Shown here in pieces: positions 35,493 through 45,246 of a stretch of DNA of 64,000 bases (positions are counted from its first letter, which is position 1; the number at the start of each line of letters is the position of its first letter). A program made the position numbers and the translations under genes. Under the pieces are notes generated by a model. That model had not been told where the DNA came from. It worked only from the letters and a program-made list of their open reading frames with translations, and searched no databases. The stretch lies in the NCBI RefSeq assembly GCF_003464595.1, contig NZ_QRZF01000014.1, forward strand, positions 1 through 64,000, read 5' to 3'. The DNA comes from Bacteroides intestinalis (GTDB lineage Bacteria; Bacteroidota; Bacteroidia; Bacteroidales; Bacteroidaceae).

Positions 35493-37163
35493 TTACTTCT
35501 TTATTTTCAATTTATAAACAACACATAGAGCCACTGCCAGTAAAAGACTCAAAATACCGGCGCATAAACTCAAATCTCCACCCATAGAATGCAGATTGGG
35601 AATGCTCATTCCTATAAAAAGCCCACCGGATACTACAAGAGATACCAACAGTAATATCATCAGTGCTTTAACATATTGCGATGAAATGGAAGGAACCTTT
35701 GTAGAGTCTATATTCACATTCAAGGCATTGAACAGTTCATCCACTTTCACTTTGTCTTTCATATCCATCTGCCCATAAACCGGCAGATAATAAAGAACCA
35801 AACAAACTATTAACTCGATAAGTGTAGCCATCTCCCAGTCCACTTCGGGAAGTGCATTCAAGACAATTCCTACTACAATTCCAGCACTGATCGTAATTAT
35901 AGCCGCCTTGGCATTCGGCTTGCGGCTTACAATGCCCAATACCAAAGGAATACCTATAGGAATACAGAATATTCCCGTAAACAGTTTATTGGCTTCAAAA
36001 GCTCCTCCAAACCCTTCGATATAGATAGCACCTACTGTAATCAATGCTCCGATAACCAATGTAGACCAACGAGCCACAACCAGAAGGCGTTTTTCAGCAG
36101 CTTCCATATTAAACAACCGCTGATATACATCCTTTGTAAAAACACTCGACATAACATTGTACTCGGCATTTAGTGAAGACATAGTTGCTGCAAACATCGA
36201 AGAAAACATAATACCCATAATACCGGCAGGAAGCAAGCGAATGGCAACCGATATATATGACATCTCCGGATTCTCCAGTTCCGGAACTATTAAAGAAGAG
36301 GCAACAGCCGGAATCAGGAATATCGGGGTAAACACTAAAAAGAGGATACCCGTCAGAACTCCCATTTTCTTAGCTGCTTTTTCATCTTTCACACAAAAGA
36401 ATTTCTGAATAAATGTCCAGTTCTCATTGTATTTTATCATCGTCATTACATAATAGATTGCCAACCAGAAGAATGCTCCTTTAGGACCATTAAACCACGT
36501 CATCTTCTCAGGAATCTGTTGATAAAGTCCACCGATACCTCCCACTTCATGTAGGGATACGGGCAACAGCACACAGGTGATAAGTATTAAGATTACAAAT
36601 TGTACTGTACTCATAATCGTTACAGTCCAGATACCACCAATAATATTGAACAGCGTAACAATTATTCCCGAAATGATGATGGCCCATTCCAATGACAGAG
36701 GAGTGACTACAGTAATAAAAACACCAATAGCATACAACCGTACCATATTGTCTAACAGCCTCACCAGTAGTCCCACCCACGTCATTATTTCACGAACAGA
36801 GAAACTATAACGCTGTTCCAAATATTCGATGGGAGTGACGCAGCCAGTCCGCCGCCAACGTCCGCCAAGCCACAGGCTGCCAATGATACACGCCGGTACA
36901 GTGGACCAAAATACCGTAACAGAAACCAACCCGTACTCGTAAGCAATCCCGGCATAAGCCACGAAGACAAAAGTACTGAACAATCCCATAAAATTCGTAA
37001 CGGTGGCCATCACCCAGGGAATAGTGCCATTTCCCTTGAAATAAGCACCGACATCTTTGATAAACCAGCCAAAAGATAACCCTATCCCCGCCATCAATAA
37101 TATATAAATACCAATGGCCCAATAATCCAGTTCCTGTAATTGTAACTCCATATTATTTGTCAA
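35493..37163 (-). CDS. Sodium:solute symporter (SSS family)
   Basis: A 556-residue inner-membrane protein with about 13-14 hydrophobic helices and the LeuT-type SSS layout, starting YWAIGIYILLMAGIGLSFGWF with an ATVTNFMGLFSTF helix bearing the sodium-site residues. GWCVTPIEYLEQRY-like text (RRTGCVTPIEYLEQRYSFSV) is the classical SSS signature. In a PUL this should import the mono- or disaccharide, here probably glucuronate, rhamnose or an unsaturated disaccharide, from periplasm to cytoplasm. Its start overlaps the end of the GH39-like gene by 11 bases. Confidence 0.9.
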   Translation of the reverse strand: MTNNMELQLQELDYWAIGIYILLMAGIGLSFGWFIKDVGAYFKGNGTIPWVMATVTNFMGLFSTFVFVAYAGIAYEYGLVSVTVFWSTVPACIIGSLWLGGRWRRTGCVTPIEYLEQRYSFSVREIMTWVGLLVRLLDNMVRLYAIGVFITVVTPLSLEWAIIISGIIVTLFNIIGGIWTVTIMSTVQFVILILITCVLLPVSLHEVGGIGGLYQQIPEKMTWFNGPKGAFFWLAIYYVMTMIKYNENWTFIQKFFCVKDEKAAKKMGVLTGILFLVFTPIFLIPAVASSLIVPELENPEMSYISVAIRLLPAGIMGIMFSSMFAATMSSLNAEYNVMSSVFTKDVYQRLFNMEAAEKRLLVVARWSTLVIGALITVGAIYIEGFGGAFEANKLFTGIFCIPIGIPLVLGIVSRKPNAKAAIITISAGIVVGIVLNALPEVDWEMATLIELIVCLVLYYLPVYGQMDMKDKVKVDELFNALNVNIDSTKVPSISSQYVKALMILLLVSLVVSGGLFIGMSIPNLHSMGGDLSLCAGILSLLLAVALCVVYKLKIKK

Positions 37164-39228
37164 ATTGAATCAAGCTCTTATCCGTTATCAATATAGGTGA
37201 ATCATATATCTGGATGCCACTGAAGATGTATTCACTTCCCTTCTTCGTAATTTTATCCTCGGGTATATTTTTAACTGTTCCCGAAAGAATATCTACAATT
37301 ACCGGACATTCAAACTTCCCATTTTTAACTCTTACTTCCGTTGGAATAGGTGCATTAAAATTAAATGGAGTAGAATCATCCCACCATAACAGGCATGATT
37401 GCAGTCCATCTTTTTCTGTCTCATACAAGAATTTACTACATGAATAATCACGATTCAGACTAATTTTTTCTACATCAAGCCTATAGTTGAATAAATCAAA
37501 CACCGACACCAGGTTCTGAACCGCAAAATAGGCCATTTTAGGACGTATAACCCGTTTCTCATCATCTGTTTGCAGCAATCCCTTCACGTTCTTCTTTTTA
37601 ATGGCATCAGTTGCCGCATAATTCATATCTGAAATACAGAATATTCCCGTGGCAATGTCTCGTCCATGATCACCCAATATCCGCCTTAACGCCCATTTGG
37701 CCTGAGAGGTTTCAGTCCAGTCGTAAGCACTCAGCGCTCCCCCCATCCGTCCTCTTGACGGGGCACCGCTTTCTCCCTGCCACAACTTTATGTGAGATGA
37801 GTATTTACCGACTACCGTCCGAAGCCTCTCCACCAAAGGATACATGTCCTCGGGACGGAACATGTATTGATGATACGAAATCCAATCGAACAAATCCAGT
37901 TTACCACGTTTCTTAAACTCTTTAAGACAATTTTCAGTCAATGTCGTATCAGTAATCAACGCAAGAGCCAATGCTGCGATTTTAGCCTTAGGATCTACTT
38001 CCTTAATGATTTCCGCAGTACGAATATTCAGTTCTGCAAGGCTTTCATAGTCCTTGCCCAGTTCCTTGTTTATGTCTGGTTCATTCCAGATTTCCCATTC
38101 ATGTACTCTCCCTTTATAATGTTGCGCCAATGCTCGCACCCAATTATTCCATCCAGTTTTTCCTTCCTCCGAAACAGGCCATCCTCCTTTCAGAAAAGGA
38201 GTTCCTCCACCTTGATATATAGGATTTCCATACGAAACTTCCAACCAGATTTCCAGTCCGCGTCCTAAAGCGTCGTCTATGATAGTGTCGAGCCATCTGA
38301 AATCATAATGCCCTTTCACCTTCTCCGTTTTTGCCCATCCTGCTTGAAGCCTTATCTTACGCATACCTAATGGAGCCAGGTATTTCTTGTATTGTTCATA
38401 ATCCGCATAATCACGGTCTAGGACCTCACAGCCAATTGTCAAATGATTGCGTGTATCGGCCACCGATTTAGGCTTTAAATGACCAAGGAGCGGGAACGTT
38501 CTGTCTCTTTTCCAGTTTTTGTTAACTTCTTGAGCCACCCGCTGCAAATAAAGTGCATCTTCCTGCATTAACCGACCGTAACAATGACTCACATATTGCT
38601 TGGAAGTGAAATAAGAAAGAAACATATTGGCAATTAAGTAACTTCCGATATGGGTGGGATGACTGTCATCAGACTGATAAAGACTCAATTCGGGGCGTTC
38701 TTTCCTTACCCGCTCAAAAGCCAACCCCACAGGTATACACTCGCAGCCTATGCTGTCTGCCACGGAAGTATATGCAGCCATAATACGCTTCTGCATACTG
38801 TCAAAACTATCATTATTTCGTCCCCACGTCATGTAGAGCAGCACTTTTCCTTCCGTATTATATTTCCGGACAATGCTATCCAATTTTACAACTGACGGCA
38901 TAACCTGTTTTTGCAAGTACTCATACTCCCATGCCATTGCCAGACTCTGCTCCTGCAACACAACATAGTCCCAACGACCTTGTTTAATAGCATCAATTGT
39001 ATGTGAACTGGCAGCATGTTGTTTCAGAAACCATCCACCGACAGCCACCTTTTGAGCATAGACAGGCACATTCACACTTTGACCAAGTTCTTGTACCGTC
39101 TGTACCATTCTGTTGAAATGAGTATAGCTATTCCCGATGAAAAGAACCCTGATTGTATCTTTCTGAGCACCGGAAGAAACTCCGGTGCCTAAAACAAACA
39201 TTAAACAAACAATTAGTAAACGTAGCAT
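37153..39228 (-). CDS. SGNH esterase - GH39-like glycosidase fusion
   Basis: A 691-residue secreted protein with signal peptide (to about residue 20). Residues 25-240 are an SGNH hydrolase: block I GNSYT at 32-36 with Ser, and SDDSHPTH at 186-193 with catalytic Asp/His. Residues about 255-660 form a TIM barrel of GH39 type: EWEIWNEPD at 377-385 (acid/base Glu383) and LWQGESGAP at 482-490 (nucleophile Glu486), with a beta-sandwich-like end. Likely joint action: removing acetyl or other esters and then a terminal sugar. It follows susD in the operon, so it probably acts on the imported glycan. Confidence 0.85.
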   Translation of the reverse strand: MLRLLIVCLMFVLGTGVSSGAQKDTIRVLFIGNSYTHFNRMVQTVQELGQSVNVPVYAQKVAVGGWFLKQHAASSHTIDAIKQGRWDYVVLQEQSLAMAWEYEYLQKQVMPSVVKLDSIVRKYNTEGKVLLYMTWGRNNDSFDSMQKRIMAAYTSVADSIGCECIPVGLAFERVRKERPELSLYQSDDSHPTHIGSYLIANMFLSYFTSKQYVSHCYGRLMQEDALYLQRVAQEVNKNWKRDRTFPLLGHLKPKSVADTRNHLTIGCEVLDRDYADYEQYKKYLAPLGMRKIRLQAGWAKTEKVKGHYDFRWLDTIIDDALGRGLEIWLEVSYGNPIYQGGGTPFLKGGWPVSEEGKTGWNNWVRALAQHYKGRVHEWEIWNEPDINKELGKDYESLAELNIRTAEIIKEVDPKAKIAALALALITDTTLTENCLKEFKKRGKLDLFDWISYHQYMFRPEDMYPLVERLRTVVGKYSSHIKLWQGESGAPSRGRMGGALSAYDWTETSQAKWALRRILGDHGRDIATGIFCISDMNYAATDAIKKKNVKGLLQTDDEKRVIRPKMAYFAVQNLVSVFDLFNYRLDVEKISLNRDYSCSKFLYETEKDGLQSCLLWWDDSTPFNFNAPIPTEVRVKNGKFECPVIVDILSGTVKNIPEDKITKKGSEYIFSGIQIYDSPILITDKSLIQFDK

Positions 39229-39249
39229 AATTGTATAGTTAAAGATTAA

Positions 39250-40920
39250 TTAATCGGAATATCCGGGATTTTGCTCCAGAACCGCATTCTTGTTAGCCTC
39301 AATCACACTGTATGGAATGGGAAACAGCTCGTGGTAATCTTCCATTTGCAGACCATTGTATTCGTTACATTTACGTGTACGCTCCACATATTTTCCCAAA
39401 CGTCCCAGTGTAATACGGCGAAACTCCTCGTAAACCATTTCCCGTGCACGTTCATCCAAAATATAATCGATAGTCACATCTTCCGCAACGATATCTTTTG
39501 CATGCGACCTGTTTCTTACCACGTTTATATCAGCGGCCGCTTTGTCCTTGTCCCCCATATCCAGATAGGCTTCGGCACGAAGAAGATAGCATTCGGGCAG
39601 CCGAAGCATATATTGGTCAAGATAGGTACCACCAGCCGTTGATTTCAAAAGCAGCTTTTCCTTATCCTCATACAATGCTTCAGGATGCTCTCCCGGAGTA
39701 GTGATTTTTGACGGCCATGGAAACCAACGCCACCAATTTTCCTTCAAAGTCTTACTATACGAGTCTTCGCCGAACACACTTTTTCCATAGTATTTGGAAG
39801 AAGGTAAATCATAATAGGCATTACGGACAATATTGTACTTGGAATTCCGTATGTCATTATCAAAATCACTCTCCCACAAATCATTCAACCACCAATCGGT
39901 ATTACACATGTTCGATACGCCACGACCTCCTACATTCAAATCGGAACGGCCGTTCGTCGACAAAAAGGCCACCTTCCCTTCGGGGTCCTTCAATGAATAA
40001 GTGACAGGAGCAGCAAAACGCTCAAGATAGTAGGGTCGGTATTTAGTCGAAACCAGATATCCTCCTTCCGTATCCACTTCCATCTGAATAACCCAAAGTG
40101 CTTCTGTATTCCCGTTAGTTGAACGATTCTGGTTCTTTCTTCTGAACAAATCCCAAAACACATCTCCTGCTTCATTCTTATGTGATCCGAAACGAGTCTT
40201 CATTAATGCGACATGGGGAGCATCGATTATTTCGCTCAAATACTTGACTGCAGCCGAATATTCTCCCAATGAAATAAGAGTTTCCGCCAAATAGTGTTTG
40301 GCTACCAGATTGGATATTTTTCCATCTGCCACAACTTCAATATCCGGAAGTTTTTTTGTGGCCTCCTCAAAGTCCTCTTTCATGGCTTTCAATACTTCTT
40401 CTTTCGTATTGCGTGTATAGTCCGTTTTGGGAACTTTATTTTCCTCCAGAACAAGAGGTACCCCTCCAAAACAATACACCAACGTCCTGTATCCGAAAGC
40501 TCTGAAGAACTTGGCTTCTGCTGTAACAAGAGACTTTTGCTCATCAGTAATCGACAATGCAGCCACCCTGTCTATCAAAGTGTTTGCATTGCTTATCAGT
40601 TTGTATTCCCTATCCCACAAATCAGCAATGCCTGCTTGTTCGGGTATCATCCAGTCCTTCATATTTCCCATAAAATTGTTATTGTGACGCGCATTCTTGG
40701 CAACATCCGTACTCATGAAAAAAATGAAATCACTATTATAGAAATTAGCCCGTACCTTGGCATAAAGACCATTAATGGCTGTTTGACAATCATCGTATGA
40801 TTTATAAGCATTTTCAAGACCTAAAAAATCTAACGGTTCTTCTTTCAAAAAAGCACTTTCATCGCAAGAAGCGACAAAACATATGGATAACAATCCAATA
40901 ATTAATCTATTTAGTTTCAT
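39250..40920 (-). CDS. SusD/RagB-family nutrient-binding lipoprotein
   Basis: Surface lipoprotein that captures the glycan and delivers it to the SusC partner. The signal ends with lipobox FVASC (Cys at residue 19), then DESAFLKEEP. TPR-like helices follow, with YCFGGVPLVLEENKVPKTDY, the SusD segment ending RLPECYLLRAEAYLDMGDKDKAAADINVVRNRSHAK, and a C-terminal DERAREMVYEEFRRITLGRLGKY typical of the family. Size (556) is normal. It lies ten bases after susC. Confidence 0.93.
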   Translation of the reverse strand: MKLNRLIIGLLSICFVASCDESAFLKEEPLDFLGLENAYKSYDDCQTAINGLYAKVRANFYNSDFIFFMSTDVAKNARHNNNFMGNMKDWMIPEQAGIADLWDREYKLISNANTLIDRVAALSITDEQKSLVTAEAKFFRAFGYRTLVYCFGGVPLVLEENKVPKTDYTRNTKEEVLKAMKEDFEEATKKLPDIEVVADGKISNLVAKHYLAETLISLGEYSAAVKYLSEIIDAPHVALMKTRFGSHKNEAGDVFWDLFRRKNQNRSTNGNTEALWVIQMEVDTEGGYLVSTKYRPYYLERFAAPVTYSLKDPEGKVAFLSTNGRSDLNVGGRGVSNMCNTDWWLNDLWESDFDNDIRNSKYNIVRNAYYDLPSSKYYGKSVFGEDSYSKTLKENWWRWFPWPSKITTPGEHPEALYEDKEKLLLKSTAGGTYLDQYMLRLPECYLLRAEAYLDMGDKDKAAADINVVRNRSHAKDIVAEDVTIDYILDERAREMVYEEFRRITLGRLGKYVERTRKCNEYNGLQMEDYHELFPIPYSVIEANKNAVLEQNPGYSD

Positions 40921-40930
40921 TTTATTATCT

Positions 40931-43900
40931 TTAAAAAGTTATATCTATACCCAAAGAATATGTTCGCATAACAGGATAAGCGGTTGACGCAATTCCTAAA
41001 CCGACTTCCGGATCCCAACCATCCCAACCGGTAAATGTCAACAGATTTTGCCCGCTCATAAAGAGCCTGAGATTGTCAATACCCAATTTCTTGATGAATT
41101 TCTGCTCTAAAGTATATCCTAAGGAAGCATCCTGCAAACGGACAAAACTCCTTTGCTGTACAATCTCTCCCTCCATCGTCGGTGAAGACCATACTGTTGC
41201 GAATTTAGCGTTCGGATTACGCGGTGACCAATAATCATATGCATTCGTCCAGTTTTGATTTTCTGCATTGCCTATGGAATTGCCTATATAATCCGGACGT
41301 TTATTGTAGCTCATATATCCTTTCTTCCCTCCTTGGATTACATTAATAAAAAGATTAAGATCAAATCCTTTGTAACTGAACCTGTTTTTGATGCCAAGAG
41401 TATAAGCAGGCTCTGTATGCCCCAGTATTACCCTGTCTTTATCAGCGGATATTTTCCCGTCATTATTCTGATCTTTTATCTTATAGGTACCGGGATAAAA
41501 ACCTTCCATAATGCTGCCATTCTCCTTATCGGCAATTTGCCAAATACCTTCTATCTCGTACCCATATATCGTACCTATTGATTCTCCTATAAAAAGACCA
41601 CTTGATATCAAATCATCCTCTTTCCCATCTTTATCATTATCTTCTCCCAACAATGAGATAATCTTGTTTTGATTGGTTGCAAAGTTAAATCCCAACGACC
41701 ATTCAAAATCCTTTGTTCTGACAGGAATGGTATTAAGCACAATTTCCAAGCCTTGGTTTCTCAATTTTCCTACATTGCTTCGAACTGACTTAAAACCGGT
41801 TATCGAAGGAATCACGACATTCCAAAGCAGATTCTTGGTAGTGGCATTATAATAGTCGATAGAACCTGAAATCCTGTTTCCATAACATGCAAAGTCAATG
41901 CCTACATTATATTCGGATGTCGTTTCCCACTTCAAATCCACATTACCCATGGTTGAGACATTAGAACCCAAAGCCGTCACAGCACCATCTCCAAACACAT
42001 AACTGTGCTCACCTCCCAATACGACTTTAGCCAAAGAAGAATATCGGTCTGTTTGATTACCAGTCACTCCATAACTTGCACGGAGTTTCAAATTATCCAA
42101 ATGCTTGAATCTCTCCATAAAAGATTCTTGAGATAGTGTCCAGCCTAAACCAAATGACGGAAACCATCCGAACTTATGATTGGAAGCAAAACCGGAAAAG
42201 CCATCGCGCCTTAATGTTCCGGTCATGAAATATTTACCCATATAATTGTACGAGAAACGTCCCATCTGATATAGATTGCTTTCTTTCCAAGCAGATGAAC
42301 TAATTTTCTGAATAATAGCTTGTCCCAAGTCATTATATCCTGTGGCTGTATTCGAGTATTGTTCTCCCAATGCTCGGGTCCCATCTCCGCTTCGCCTGTT
42401 ACAACCGTAAACAAACGTCGCATCCAAATGATGATTACCAAATGTGTTGGAATAGTTTACAATATTATCAACCAGCCAATAATAAGTATTGCCGATATAT
42501 TTTGAAGCTTCTCCTTTCTCACTGGCCTCATATTGATTGTAATTATACTGGTTGGTAACTCCCGTCGTGTAATTGTAATTAATTCTATAACTTAATCCCT
42601 TAACGAAAGGAATATTCACTATACCATAAACAGTTGTATTTATTTGATGCCTTTTGTCCAAATCATCCGAAAGATAAGCAAGGAATGGATTCTTTATGTT
42701 TCCGCCGTTTGGACTAACTATCCATTCACCTTCATCATTTTGAGGCATAACAACACTTGGCATCCGGACTATACTGTTTATATTCGGACATTCTCCGGAA
42801 TAGTTAAGAAAAGAGATAAATGTATTGGTTCCTACTTTTAACCAAGGAGCTATTCTAACATCCACATTAGTCCGGAACGTAGTTCGCTTATATTTATCAT
42901 TCTTTATAATGCCTGCTTGATCCGTAAAACTACCGGAAAGGAAATAGGATACCTGTTCATTCCCTCCGTCCACATTAATGGTATTTGTATAGATATGACC
43001 TGTCTGCTTGGCATTTCCCCACCAGTCGTATTCGATTCCGTCATCTACCCCATTCATCTGAGAAATATTCAACGAGCTGCTAGAAAACTCCCAAGCAGGA
43101 TTTATTTCCGTATAACCGGAAGATTGCGTATAAGCCTTTTCATATTCTACGTCGCGGACTTTTCGCAGCCATTCTTCACGATTCAGCGGACGGAAGTTTT
43201 TGGTAGGATTACTAAATGACCAATTACTGGAATAACTGATTCGCGGAGCAGTCCCACGTCGCCCGGATTTAGTAGAAATCATCAATACACCATTAGCTGC
43301 CTTAGCACCGTATACAGCCTTACTACTGGCATCCTTCAATATATCAATGGATGTAACATCTGAAGGATTTATATCGCCGATTCTACCGTTATAGATAACC
43401 CCATCCAACACAATTAACAAATCCTTATTACCATTGATGGTAGTCTGACCACGTACTTGCATAGTCGGTTCTTCTCCTGCTGTATTCACTTGCCCTACTT
43501 GTATGCCAGCCACGTTACCATGAAGAGACTGAATGATACTTGTATTTGGAGAATCTTTCATAGTATTCAAATCTGCTTTGACCACAGAACCAGTTAAATC
43601 TGATTTTTTCATAGTTCCATAACCAATCACAACAACTTCATTTAAGGTTTTCGAATCTTCAACCAATGAAACATTAATCATGTTTTTCTCTCCTACTGGT
43701 ATCTCCTGGCTTATGTAACCTATATACGAAAATACCAAAGTAGCAGTTTTAGAAACAACCAAAGAATAATTTCCGTCCAAATCAGAAATCGTACCTACGG
43801 AACTCTCATTTTTTACCGTAACATTCACGCCTACCAAAGACTCTCCGGTACCGGCATCCACAATTCTGCCTTTTACACCATGCTGAGCAAAAGCCGTGGT

Positions 43901-43942
43901 GCAAACAAACATACACAGTAACAAATAACATCTTGTTTTCAT
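40931..43942 (-). CDS. SusC/RagA-family TonB-dependent outer-membrane transporter
   Basis: First gene of the PUL, 1003 residues. The signal peptide (to about residue 19, TTAFAQ) is followed by a carboxypeptidase-D-like regulatory domain (KGRIVDAGTGESLVGVNVTVK, about residues 23-100), a TonB-box-like stretch leading to LNEVVVIGYGTMKKSDLTGSV, the plug with the motif VLDGVIYNGRIGDINPSDVTSIDILKDAS, and the 22-strand barrel ending in YSLGIDITF. It imports oligosaccharides in a TonB-dependent way. The divergent IclR gene begins about 240 bp away. Confidence 0.95.
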   Translation of the reverse strand: MKTRCYLLLCMFVCTTAFAQHGVKGRIVDAGTGESLVGVNVTVKNESSVGTISDLDGNYSLVVSKTATLVFSYIGYISQEIPVGEKNMINVSLVEDSKTLNEVVVIGYGTMKKSDLTGSVVKADLNTMKDSPNTSIIQSLHGNVAGIQVGQVNTAGEEPTMQVRGQTTINGNKDLLIVLDGVIYNGRIGDINPSDVTSIDILKDASSKAVYGAKAANGVLMISTKSGRRGTAPRISYSSNWSFSNPTKNFRPLNREEWLRKVRDVEYEKAYTQSSGYTEINPAWEFSSSSLNISQMNGVDDGIEYDWWGNAKQTGHIYTNTINVDGGNEQVSYFLSGSFTDQAGIIKNDKYKRTTFRTNVDVRIAPWLKVGTNTFISFLNYSGECPNINSIVRMPSVVMPQNDEGEWIVSPNGGNIKNPFLAYLSDDLDKRHQINTTVYGIVNIPFVKGLSYRINYNYTTGVTNQYNYNQYEASEKGEASKYIGNTYYWLVDNIVNYSNTFGNHHLDATFVYGCNRRSGDGTRALGEQYSNTATGYNDLGQAIIQKISSSAWKESNLYQMGRFSYNYMGKYFMTGTLRRDGFSGFASNHKFGWFPSFGLGWTLSQESFMERFKHLDNLKLRASYGVTGNQTDRYSSLAKVVLGGEHSYVFGDGAVTALGSNVSTMGNVDLKWETTSEYNVGIDFACYGNRISGSIDYYNATTKNLLWNVVIPSITGFKSVRSNVGKLRNQGLEIVLNTIPVRTKDFEWSLGFNFATNQNKIISLLGEDNDKDGKEDDLISSGLFIGESIGTIYGYEIEGIWQIADKENGSIMEGFYPGTYKIKDQNNDGKISADKDRVILGHTEPAYTLGIKNRFSYKGFDLNLFINVIQGGKKGYMSYNKRPDYIGNSIGNAENQNWTNAYDYWSPRNPNAKFATVWSSPTMEGEIVQQRSFVRLQDASLGYTLEQKFIKKLGIDNLRLFMSGQNLLTFTGWDGWDPEVGLGIASTAYPVMRTYSLGIDITF

Positions 43943-43966
43943 AATATAAAATTTAATTTTTCAATG

Positions 43967-43996
43967 CAAAATTACTATTAGTCTTTTAGGATCAAA
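43967..43996 (-). promoter_or_regulatory. Candidate susC promoter
   Basis: On the minus strand, TAATTTTG (43974-43967) preceded by TTTG (43996-43993), spacer 18 bp. It would start transcription about 20 bases before the susC ATG. Confidence 0.6.
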
Positions 43997-44108
43997 ATAA
44001 TCAGCAGAAAAAAAATGCGATTTCTGCTGTAGAACATAAGAATAAGCCATCAAAAGGGCTCTACACGAGGCCATACACACAATAGTAGTTAAAAACAAAA
44101 CATAAAAA

Positions 44109-44138
44109 TTGGCAATAGAATTATAATTCCTAATTTTG
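44109..44138 (+). promoter_or_regulatory. Candidate iclR promoter
   Basis: TAATTTTG at 44131-44138 fits TAnnTTTG, with TTGG at 44109-44112 in the -33 place (spacer 18 bp). It lies 40 bp upstream of the regulator start and is divergent from the susC promoter. Confidence 0.5.
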
Positions 44139-44178
44139 CATTATAAAACTATTAAAAAATAACTTTTATATTATAGAT

Positions 44179-44925
44179 ATGATACAAGTCATACATCGGG
44201 CCCTAAGCATTCTTGAAGTAATAGCTTCCAGCCCCAAAGAAGACCTAAGCTTGTCCGAAATTGCAGATTCACTTCAATTAAACCATGGAACATGTGCCAA
44301 CATATTAAAAACATTGGTAAACAGAAACTATGTAGAACAGATAGGTGCAAAAAAGGGATACAAACTAGGCTATATGGCTTATCAATTAACCAACTCATAT
44401 ACCTATTATGCTGAACTGAAAGAAATCGCAAAGCCTCTCATTGAGCAGCTCCGGGATAGTATAAATGAAACGGTTATTCTCTCCATTATTGAAGGGGGAA
44501 AACGAATTTTATTATATGAAGCAGAATGCACCCACGAAATCCAGGTCAGAACCACTCAAGAATCCAGCGTTTATAAAGCTACTACCGGAAGAATGATACT
44601 AGCCCACTACTCCCTAAAAGAACTAAACTATTTCACTGGAAAATACGGATTACCCGATAAAGAATTGTGGCCGGAAATAAAGAATACACAAAATCTGGTT
44701 GCTGCCTTAAGTGAAATTAGAGCAAAAGAAGTGGAAATCACTTCCAATGCCAACCATGTTGTTAGCCTAGCAACTCCTATTTATAAAAACAAGACAATCA
44801 TCGCAAGTCTGGGGATTTATTTGCCAGATATTCGGTTTGACGAAACTACTAAAATAAAGATTGTCGAAAAACTTAAAGAAACGACTTTTTTACTGAATAA
44901 GGCAATAGAAGAACAAGAAGAATAA
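44179..44925 (+). CDS. IclR-family transcriptional regulator of the PUL
   Basis: A 248-residue DNA-binding regulator. The winged helix-turn-helix covers about residues 5-65 (RALSILEVIASSPKEDLSLS, EIADSLQLNHGTCANILKTL), and the effector domain follows, with ETVILSIIEGGKRILLYEAE, IQVRTTQESSVYKATTGRMI and VSLATPIYKNKTIIASLGIYL. In this family a small carboxylate or sugar acid usually relieves repression. Divergent to susC, it most probably controls the PUL; such genes commonly bind between the divergent starts. A sugar acid such as 2-keto-3-deoxygluconate is a reasonable inducer. Confidence 0.88.
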   Translation: MIQVIHRALSILEVIASSPKEDLSLSEIADSLQLNHGTCANILKTLVNRNYVEQIGAKKGYKLGYMAYQLTNSYTYYAELKEIAKPLIEQLRDSINETVILSIIEGGKRILLYEAECTHEIQVRTTQESSVYKATTGRMILAHYSLKELNYFTGKYGLPDKELWPEIKNTQNLVAALSEIRAKEVEITSNANHVVSLATPIYKNKTIIASLGIYLPDIRFDETTKIKIVEKLKETTFLLNKAIEEQEE

Positions 44926-45018
44926 AAAAAGAGTAGAAAACATATGAGCCCGGCTAACTTCTCACGACAAATAGGACTTGGACCCTAAAGCGTACGCCTC
45001 ATGCTCGGCATACAAAAA

Positions 45019-45048
45019 AATAAGCCCTGTCTCCCGACAAGGCTTATT
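45019..45048 (+). terminator. Terminator-like hairpin downstream of iclR
   Basis: AATAAGCC pairs with GGCTTATT, with an inner TGTC/GACA extension, about 95 bp after the iclR stop. The spacer 44926-45246 holds this hairpin and the next, and nothing else visible. Confidence 0.6.
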
Positions 45049-45180
45049 CACAACACAAACACAAAATAAAACACGACAAAACTACTATGCAATCTTACCT
45101 GTCTATGCCGGGGAGGCATAAGTACTAGTTACGGATATTCACATATACATAAACAGCGTCAGGCTGATTTGCAACATATA

Positions 45181-45204
45181 AACAAATGCGGGGAAGCATT
45201 TGTT
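45181..45204 (-). terminator. Hairpin downstream of galE
   Basis: AACAAATGC and GCATTTGTT form a 9-bp stem around a short purine loop, about 43 bp after the galE stop on the minus strand. The T run is weak. Confidence 0.5.
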
Positions 45205-45246
45205 CATTTCCTATTTGTTAATAAAAACAAAAATCTCTTTTATCGC

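Noticed and set aside
40294..40800. Plus-strand ORF of 168 codons inside susD
   Set aside because: Antisense shadow of a clear SusD gene with no motifs of its own.
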